NCBI GenBank assembly: GCA_964452325.1
Contig: CAYVLB010000058.1
Location: 1 to 11,085 of the forward strand
Source of the DNA: JALVCQ01 sp964452325
GTDB lineage: Bacteria; Bacteroidota; Bacteroidia; JAADEI01; JALVCQ01
Reading direction: 5' to 3'
Length of the DNA: 11,085 nt
Of the stretch, positions 6,558 through 11,085 are shown piece by piece. Every line of letters starts with the position of its first letter. Positions within the stretch are counted from its first letter, which is position 1. Under the pieces are notes generated by a model. It made no database searches. It was not told where the DNA came from and saw nothing but the letters and a program-made list of their open reading frames with translations. The position numbers were made by a program, and so were the translations under genes.

Positions 6558-7212
6558 CAAGGTGGGTCTTAATCCATTCCACAATTGCTTGTGCCAACAA
6601 GGGTTTCGGACGGCGTGAGAAATAGTAGGGCGTACCCCTCCGATCAAATATGGTCACTTCATTATCATCGGCACCAATTCCACCACCCCGCGAAGGATGA
6701 TTTAACACGATAGCATCCAACCCTTTGCGCCGCAGCTTTTCCATAGCATATGTCGGTCCATGATCGGTCTCCAAGCTGAAGCCAATAATCCGTTGGTGAG
6801 GACAACGCATATCCGACAACATCTGCAATATGTCGGGATTGGGAGACAACTCGATCAACATTCGTTGACTTCCGGGTTGTTTCTTGATCTTATGGATGCT
6901 GAACTCTCTCGGGCGAAAGTCTGCCACTGCAGCTGCCATGATCACGCCATCCACATGTGGGAAATGATGTTGGCAGCGGGATAACATCTCTTCTGCAGTG
7001 GTAATGCGTTCAACAATAAGGCCGATCGGATCTGGCAAACATGTTGGACCACTAATCAAGACAACCGTCGCACCTGCTTGATGTAAAGCTTCAGCCAGAG
7101 CATATCCCATCTTGCCAGAAGAAAAGTTGCCAATGAAACGAATCGGATCCAGTGGCTCATAAGTGGGTCCGGCAGTAACCATCCACCGTTGCCGATCAAA
7201 TGCCAATCCCAT
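6544..7212 (-). CDS. coaB: Phosphopantothenate-cysteine ligase (CoaB domain as a separate frame)
   Basis: CoaB joins 4'-phosphopantothenate to cysteine with nucleotide activation, the second step towards coenzyme A. Counted from the ATG at 7212 (222 aa), the nucleotide-binding MVTAGPTYEPLDPIRFIGN lies at about 11-29, then FSSGKMGYALAEA, AAAVADFRP, the KIKKQ lysine motif, LSPNPDIL, and IIGFSLETD. In most Bacteroidota CoaB is fused behind CoaC; here it sits in the +1 frame and its ATG lies 17 bp inside the end of coaC. Everything needed for the domain is present, so it may be translated by coupling. Removing one G from GGG at the junction would instead give a single fused protein. The frame also extends to a TTG at 7248 but that adds no conserved residues. 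The stop overlaps the Rieske-like gene. Confidence 0.9.
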   Translation of the reverse strand: MGLAFDRQRWMVTAGPTYEPLDPIRFIGNFSSGKMGYALAEALHQAGATVVLISGPTCLPDPIGLIVERITTAEEMLSRCQHHFPHVDGVIMAAAVADFRPREFSIHKIKKQPGSQRMLIELSPNPDILQMLSDMRCPHQRIIGFSLETDHGPTYAMEKLRRKGLDAIVLNHPSRGGGIGADDNEVTIFDRRGTPYYFSRRPKPLLAQAIVEWIKTHLVSSG

Positions 7213-7729
7213 GGGCTTGTAGTTCGGCAATAATCTGGTGGGGTTCAAGCATCCGACCGGGGCCTTCTAGCCCGCTGGCTAAAACACCTTCCTCGACAGG
7301 CAACACCACATGGTTACGGCGTTCAGATAAGATCCTGAGATTGTTTTGTGTCGCAGGATGACGATACATCCCCACATCCATTGCAGGGGCCACAAATACC
7401 TTTCCAGCAAAGGAAAGATAGGTTAGCAATAACAAGTTGTCTGCCATTCCATGTGCCATGCGGGCAATCAGGTGGGCCGTAGCAGGTGCAATGATCATCA
7501 CATCTGCCCATTCGGCCCGCTCAACGTGATCAATCCATCGGCCCTCTGGAGTAACAACTTCCCACTCGCAATCTTCGGATAACGTCGAAAAAGTCAATGG
7601 GGTTACAAAACGGCAAGCCATCGGAGTAAGGATAACGCGTACCTGCCACCCTTTACGTTGCATTGCCCGTAATAATACCACCCCTTTGTAGGCAGCAATT
7701 CCACCCCCTACTCCCAAAATTACCTTCAA
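7196..7729 (-). CDS. coaC: Phosphopantothenoylcysteine decarboxylase (CoaC domain as a separate frame)
   Basis: CoaC decarboxylates phosphopantothenoylcysteine to phosphopantetheine using FMN. The 177-aa protein shows VILGVGGGIAAYKG at 3-16, the active-site histidine in WIDHVERAEWADVM, APATAHLIARMAHGMADNLL, APAMDVGMYRHPAT where E. coli has PAMN, and LASGLEGPGRMLEP where E. coli has a Cys before GxxGxGRM. As I recall, the Asp and Ser variants are usual for Bacteroidota CoaBC. The frame ends at TGA shortly after ELQAHG, where the linker to CoaB would normally continue. The start is taken as the TTG at 7729; no ATG or GTG lies between it and the rpoZ stop 63 bp upstream, although the frame is open. 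It probably belongs to the bamD-rpoZ-coaC-coaB transcript. Confidence 0.9.
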   Translation of the reverse strand: MKVILGVGGGIAAYKGVVLLRAMQRKGWQVRVILTPMACRFVTPLTFSTLSEDCEWEVVTPEGRWIDHVERAEWADVMIIAPATAHLIARMAHGMADNLLLLTYLSFAGKVFVAPAMDVGMYRHPATQNNLRILSERRNHVVLPVEEGVLASGLEGPGRMLEPHQIIAELQAHGIGI

Positions 7730-7792
7730 TGGGGTGTGGTTGACCGACTTTCTTGTGGTCGACGTTATTGCAGTGAGGATTTCGAGTGGTGA

Positions 7793-8134
7793 TTATCCTT
7801 CCGAACCAGAAGTAACACCCGTACGTTGATCATGCCACTGCAAGCGCCCTTCCAAGTATTCTTCAATAGCTACCAAGTGGGGCTTAGGCATCCGTTCAAA
7901 AATGCTAACGATTTCTGTACGCTCTTCAACCTCGTGAGGACTGAAATCGCCCGGTTCCAACGCGTAGCTCTCTAAACGCGTTCGTAAGTCTTCGGTAATC
8001 AGCTCATTGAGCTGATTGGCCCGAAGGGCCATCACATAAACCGACTGATAAAAGTTGCCCGTAGGCCGGATAATTTGATCGATGTTATAGGCCTTAATCT
8101 CCCGTGGATACTTCCTTAACTCCCGAATCTTCAT
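7793..8134 (-). CDS. rpoZ: DNA-directed RNA polymerase omega subunit (Bacteroidota type)
   Basis: This 113-residue protein matches the divergent omega (Rpb6-like) subunit of Bacteroidota, which helps RNA polymerase assembly and stability. The core GNFYQSVYVMALRANQLNEL (about 26-45) corresponds to the conserved omega helix with an R-A-x-Q-L signature, and a second conserved block is FERMPKPHLVAIEEYLEG (about 78-95). The position directly after bamD and before coaC is the conserved order in this phylum and strongly supports the call. Its ATG at 8134 lies 41 bp inside the end of bamD, so translation is probably coupled. A Ser/Gly-rich tail follows the second block. Confidence 0.9.
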   Translation of the reverse strand: MKIRELRKYPREIKAYNIDQIIRPTGNFYQSVYVMALRANQLNELITEDLRTRLESYALEPGDFSPHEVEERTEIVSIFERMPKPHLVAIEEYLEGRLQWHDQRTGVTSGSEG

Positions 8135-8939
8135 GCTGAGTATTTTTTTTCAAGCCTTGCCGAGCCCTTGCCATGGTCCGCCCCACTGAAGGTGCAAATT
8201 TACTATTCGGAAAGGAACTCAAAAAAGCTTCCGCATAGCGGATGGCCTCTTGAAAACGCCCCGCTTGCTTCTCGGGTGCACTACGCAATGCCAACTCATA
8301 AGCATCCATCGCTCGAATGTACATGAGTCGTTCACGCTCAGAAGTAGTGGGATATACCTGCAAAAAGTAATTCACCAACCACACCACCGCTTTATAGTCT
8401 TCGACCTGATGGTAAACATAGGCCTGCCGTATATCCTTAAACTCCAGTTTTCTTTGTAGTTCTACAATAAACGAGTCAATGCGATGCTTAAGTCGGCTTT
8501 GAGGATACCGAGCCGCAAACAGTTGCAGCACCTCAATCGCTTGCTGGGTATTCGTCTGATCAAGCTCCACCGGTGGCGATGCCAAGTAGAGCGAATATCC
8601 GTAATAAAACAAGGCTTCTTCGGCATATGGACTGCCCGGGAAATTCTCGTGCACTTTTTTGAAGTGATAAGCAGCAGTCAGGTAGTTACCCAATTGAAAA
8701 TGGGTAGCTCCTAAATAATAAATCACCTCATCAGCCCCCGTACCCACGCGATAGTCAAACAATACATCTTCGAGAAGGGTCAACACCCGATGATATTGTC
8801 CTTTTTCATAATATTCTTTGGCCGCTTGGAGCTTTTGTTCGGGTGTGCCCTTGCGAAGCACATGATGATAGTGGCTACAACGGGTCGCTATACCTACCAC
8901 CAACACCCCCAACATCCAACGCGAAAGTACATTTCTCAT
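8094..8939 (-). CDS. bamD: Outer-membrane assembly factor BamD
   Basis: BamD is the TPR scaffold of the complex that folds beta-barrel proteins into the outer membrane. From the ATG at 8939 (281 aa), a signal segment (about 8-18) precedes C21. TPR-like helices then follow, including KAYYEKG-type AAKEYYEKGQYHRVLTLLE, a YYLGATHFQLGNY unit, HFKKVHENFPGSPYAEEALF and LQLFAARYPQSR, characteristic of BamD/YfiO. The residue before the cysteine is Arg (ATRC) where a lipobox has Gly, Ala or Ser, so lipidation is questionable. An ATG 14 codons upstream (8981) is in frame but would spoil the signal peptide and lies ahead of the likely promoter. The 3' end overlaps rpoZ by 41 bp. Confidence 0.93.
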   Translation of the reverse strand: MRNVLSRWMLGVLVVGIATRCSHYHHVLRKGTPEQKLQAAKEYYEKGQYHRVLTLLEDVLFDYRVGTGADEVIYYLGATHFQLGNYLTAAYHFKKVHENFPGSPYAEEALFYYGYSLYLASPPVELDQTNTQQAIEVLQLFAARYPQSRLKHRIDSFIVELQRKLEFKDIRQAYVYHQVEDYKAVVWLVNYFLQVYPTTSERERLMYIRAMDAYELALRSAPEKQAGRFQEAIRYAEAFLSSFPNSKFAPSVGRTMARARQGLKKNTQHEDSGVKEVSTGD

Positions 8940-8944
8940 GGCGA

Positions 8945-8975
8945 CAAAAATAGAAGTCCGAGCTATGTAATCCAA
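8945..8975 (-). promoter_or_regulatory. Putative Bacteroidota promoter for bamD (-33 TTGG, -7 TATTTTTG)
   Basis: On the minus strand CTTGGA (TTGG at 8972-8975) is followed after 19 bp by TATTTTTG (8945-8952), matching the -33/-7 arrangement of Bacteroidota sigma-A promoters. The -7 box ends only 5 bp before the bamD ATG at 8939, so transcription would start at or next to the ATG. It would separate bamD-rpoZ-coaC-coaB from the upstream synthase gene. Confidence 0.55.
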
Positions 8976-8997
8976 GTCCATCTGTAGTCAAAAACGG

Positions 8998-9738
8998 TCA
9001 AATCGTATTGCGGACATGGGCCAGCTGTTGTATAAGGGAAGGAGTAACTTCGAGTTGATTACCTACGGCCACTACGGTAGCCCCTGCTATCCATGCAGCA
9101 CGTGCTTGCTGAGGTGTTCGAATCCCGCCTCCGACAATCAAGGGAAGGGGGACGCGTCGTTGCACTGCTGCAATTATATCCGGACTGACTGGTTCACAAG
9201 CCCCACTTCCGGCATCGAGGTATACAAGCCGCTGTCCCATATATCGACCCGCCAAAGCAGTCACCGCCGCCAATTGCGGGCGGTCTTTGGGCAATGGTAT
9301 GGTCCCCGAAACATATTGAGCACTGCTAATACGTCCCCCTTCAATCAACAGGTATGAAGTCGGAATAACCTCCAGCCCATGACGCTCGATGAAAGGGGCA
9401 GCTTCAACGTGCTTGCCAATCAAATATTCCGGATTTCGACCGGACAATAGCACCAAAAATAGTACCGCATCCACACGACCCGATAATTGAAATGCACTTC
9501 CTGGAAACAGCAATACCGGTGTCGAGGTCTTGGTCTTGATCTGCCGAACCACTCGATCTGTTTCCACCCGATGCAAGAGGCTGCCCCCCACCAATATCAG
9601 GTCGACCCACTCACGTTGCGCTACTTGTTGAAGCGTGGTTTCCATAGCCTCAGAAAACACATCCGGATCAATCAACCACGCCAACAATGGTTGCCGATGA
9701 TGGTATGCTGCACGGATACGTTGCTCAACAGGCCCCAT
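8998..9738 (-). CDS. Geranylgeranylglyceryl-phosphate synthase family protein (GGGPS/PcrB-like)
   Basis: The protein is a TIM-barrel prenyltransferase that joins sn-glycerol-1-phosphate to a polyprenyl diphosphate, the first ether-lipid step in archaea; bacterial homologues use various chain lengths. From the ATG at 9738 (246 aa) the marks are LLAWLIDPDVF near the N terminus (LIDPD at 22-26), LILVGGSLL, PVLLFPGSAFQLS, FLVLLSGRNPEYLIG, YLDAGSGACEPV, and the phosphate-binding IVGGGIRTPQQARAAW followed by VVAVGN. A GTG start 13 codons upstream (9777) is also possible; the ATG agrees better with where family members begin. It is followed by bamD after 58 bp. Prenyl chain length and product cannot be read from the sequence. 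Confidence in the family is high. Confidence 0.9.
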   Translation of the reverse strand: MGPVEQRIRAAYHHRQPLLAWLIDPDVFSEAMETTLQQVAQREWVDLILVGGSLLHRVETDRVVRQIKTKTSTPVLLFPGSAFQLSGRVDAVLFLVLLSGRNPEYLIGKHVEAAPFIERHGLEVIPTSYLLIEGGRISSAQYVSGTIPLPKDRPQLAAVTALAGRYMGQRLVYLDAGSGACEPVSPDIIAAVQRRVPLPLIVGGGIRTPQQARAAWIAGATVVAVGNQLEVTPSLIQQLAHVRNTI

Positions 9739-9901
9739 ATATTCGTTTGCTTTCGGCAAGCGAAGGTAATGCACCACAAATGGAACGGTAATAGGGACAT
9801 GGATGTAATATAAAAAGAACAGGACAATGCAATGATAATTCTCTGTCGAAAGCCTGGAAAAACAGAAGAATCATAAATTTGCACGCCCGTTACAGGGTGA
9901 C
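9739..9901. other. Divergent intergenic region between the synthase gene and the tRNA array
   Basis: These 163 bp contain no conserved coding frame that I recognise. The right end carries a -7 box for the tRNA array. I could not find a matching promoter for the leftward synthase gene. Confidence 0.6.
9874..9881 (+). promoter_or_regulatory. Putative -7 box (TAAATTTG) of the tRNA array
   Basis: TAAATTTG is an exact TAnnTTTG match ending 20 bp before the first base of tRNA-Asp. A start a few bases downstream would give a short 5' leader for processing. The -33 element is not recognisable. Confidence 0.5.
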
Positions 9902-9975
9902 GGTCCAGTAGTTCAGTTGGTTAGAATGTCGGCCTGTCACGCCGAAGGTCGCGGGTTCGAGTCCCGTCTGGACCG
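9902..9975 (+). tRNA. tRNA-Asp (anticodon GTC)
   Basis: The cloverleaf folds with acceptor GGTCCAG (9902-9908) against CTGGACC (9968-9974) and discriminator G. The anticodon loop CTGTCAC carries GTC at 9936-9938. The T loop reads TTCGAGT in a GCGGG/CCCGT stem. The 3' CCA is not encoded. It is the first gene of a three-tRNA array. Confidence 0.97.
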
Positions 9976-9980
9976 CTTCT

Positions 9981-10053
9981 GATCCCGTAGCTCAGTTGGT
10001 AGAGCATTGGACTTTTAATCCAAGGGTCCTGGGTTCAAGTCCCAGCGGGATCA
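9981..10053 (+). tRNA. tRNA-Lys (anticodon TTT)
   Basis: The acceptor GATCCCG (9981-9987) pairs with CGGGATC (10046-10052), with discriminator A. The anticodon loop CTTTTAA in the stem TTGGA/TCCAA carries TTT at 10014-10016. The D arm starts TAGCTCAG. It follows tRNA-Asp after 5 bp and lacks an encoded CCA. Confidence 0.97.
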
Positions 10054-10078
10054 CTTCGCTACGTTACGCCATGTATGG

Positions 10079-10152
10079 GGCGAGGTAGCTCAGCTGGTCA
10101 GAGCGCAGGATTCATAATCCTGAGGCCGAGGGTTCAAGTCCCTCCCTCGCTA
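10079..10152 (+). tRNA. tRNA-Met, elongator type (anticodon CAT)
   Basis: The acceptor GGCGAGG (10079-10085) pairs with CCTCGCT (10145-10151), with a G-T first pair and discriminator A. The anticodon loop TTCATAA in the stem CAGGA/TCCTG carries CAT. The stem lacks the three G-C pairs of initiator tRNA, so this is elongator Met. A lysidine-modified tRNA-Ile (CAT) is the alternative, but the sequence resembles Bacteroidota elongator tRNA-Met more closely. CCA is not encoded. Confidence 0.93.
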
Positions 10153-10187
10153 CTCCCCTTCATCGCCAAAACAAGCAGTACAGCGTT

Positions 10188-11085
10188 TTACGTGAGCATG
10201 GCTATCACTGTGGCGGTGTAAAAGCTGGCAAGCGTTCCAGCAATCATAGCGCGCAATCCAAGGCGTGCCAACTCGCCCTGTCGAGACGGCACTAAACTCC
10301 CAATGCCACCTATTTGAATTCCAATAGAGGAAAAATTGGCAAAGCCACATAATGCATAAGTAGCAATAAGGATGCTTCGTGGATGCGTTAGCAATCCCGC
10401 CTGCTTCATCTCTGCCAATGACACATAAGCATAAAACTCATTAAGAACGGTTTTTTCCCCCAACAGTTGTCCCACCTTCAACACATCAGCAGCAGGTACC
10501 CCCATCACCCACGAGAAAGGAGCGAACAGAATTGCCAAAATTGCTTGTAAGTTGAATGTGGTATAAGCACCGTCCGAAAGGATTCGAATCCATCGTTCCA
10601 TTCCCAACACTTCTCCAATCGGCGGAAGAACCGCATTCATTAGGGCAACCAACGCAATAAAAACCAACAGCATAGCAGCAACATTGATTGCTAATTTGAG
10701 TCCATCACGCGTTCCAAGCACCACTGCTTCCAATATATTAGCTGCCCAAGAGCGCACCAATTGAGCCGAATGCATTTCAGGTGCGCGATCATCAGGGGGC
10801 ACGAACATCTTGGAAGCCACTATGGCAGCTGGTGCCGATATGATGGATGCAATTAAAAGATGCGTTGCAAAGAGCCATTGTTCATGAGCATCCGTCCCCC
10901 CTAAGAACATCACATACGAAGCCAATACCCCCCCTGCAATAGTAGCCATCCCACTACTCATCAACGTATGCAGCTCCGACGTTGTCATGCGCGCAAGATA
11001 CGGGCGAATCAACAAAGGGGCCTCCGTCTGGCCGATAAAAATATTGGCAGCAGTGGCAAGGCTTTCCACTCCCGAAATGCGCATC
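10188..11085 (-). CDS. Concentrative nucleoside transporter (CNT/NupC family), 5' partial
   Basis: This inner-membrane carrier imports nucleosides with a cation gradient. The visible 298 residues are the C-terminal two thirds of a roughly 400-residue protein. Family motifs are SGVESLATAANIFIGQTEAP at about 4-23, EKTVLNEFYAYVSL near 209-222, and YALCGFANFSSIGIQIGGIG near 242-261, with multiple hydrophobic helices between them, and a last helix after GLRAMIAGTLASF. The ATG at 11084 is inside the conserved core, so the true start is outside the window. The stop (10188-10190) converges on tRNA-Met with 35 bp between. Ion and nucleoside specificity are not evident. Confidence 0.94.
   Translation of the reverse strand, partial: MRISGVESLATAANIFIGQTEAPLLIRPYLARMTTSELHTLMSSGMATIAGGVLASYVMFLGGTDAHEQWLFATHLLIASIISAPAAIVASKMFVPPDDRAPEMHSAQLVRSWAANILEAVVLGTRDGLKLAINVAAMLLVFIALVALMNAVLPPIGEVLGMERWIRILSDGAYTTFNLQAILAILFAPFSWVMGVPAADVLKVGQLLGEKTVLNEFYAYVSLAEMKQAGLLTHPRSILIATYALCGFANFSSIGIQIGGIGSLVPSRQGELARLGLRAMIAGTLASFYTATVIAMLT

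Noticed and set aside
7735..7765. GTTGACC / GGTCGAC imperfect inverted repeat between coaC and rpoZ
   Set aside because: One mismatch, a 12-base loop and no T run; no reason to call a terminator or operator inside a likely operon.
9739..9901. Possible small gene or riboswitch in the largest intergenic gap
   Set aside because: No conserved coding pattern, start signal or stable paired structure could be seen.
10168..10190. AAAAC...GTTTT inverted repeat between tRNA-Met and the nucleoside transporter gene, as a bidirectional terminator
   Set aside because: The stem is only five pairs, mostly A-T, with a long loop, and it includes the transporter stop codon.

Overview
The window looks like chromosomal DNA of a Bacteroidota bacterium; I cannot place it below phylum. 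The evidence is the divergent omega subunit typical of this phylum, the gene order bamD - rpoZ - coaC - coaB, a GGGPS/PcrB-type prenylglyceryl-phosphate synthase, a degenerate Rieske-like lipoprotein of a kind I associate with this group, a small Cys-rich single-span membrane protein, and several TAnnTTTG sequences (the -7 box of Bacteroidota promoters) placed just upstream of genes. I see no transposon, prophage, CRISPR array or integron. This is mostly a compact housekeeping region.

Layout. Positions 1-707 (+) hold the 3' part of a nitrilase-superfamily amidase. It converges with a leftward cluster (716-3480): a secreted protein with YadA-head-like repeats, then DNA polymerase III delta' (holB), then a small membrane protein. 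Divergent from the repeat protein, with only 35 bp between, is a Ppx/GppA phosphatase (3516-4481, +). Its 3' end overlaps the convergent pyrD by 58 bp. pyrD is coupled by an ATGA overlap to pdxH (5446-6083, -), which is interrupted by an apparent one-base frameshift in a run of six C. A Rieske-like lipoprotein gene (6066 or 6096 to 6557, +) diverges from pdxH and overlaps the end of coaB.

From 9738 down to 6544 (-) run a GGGPS-family gene, bamD, rpoZ, coaC and coaB. This group joins envelope assembly, transcription and coenzyme A synthesis; coaC and coaB are separate overlapping frames instead of one fused gene. A strong promoter-like sequence lies almost against the bamD start codon. Positions 9902-10152 (+) are a tRNA-Asp/Lys/Met array with its own -7 box. 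The window ends in the 3' part of a concentrative nucleoside transporter gene (10188-11085, -).

Compactness is the main theme: three overlapping same-strand junctions, two convergent protein-gene overlaps, and two divergent pairs with almost no intergenic DNA. I found no convincing new multi-gene system. The best leads are the two frame breaks (pdxH, coaBC), the Rieske-like protein lacking both canonical histidine positions, the anchorless YadA-head-like protein, and the possibly leaderless bamD.
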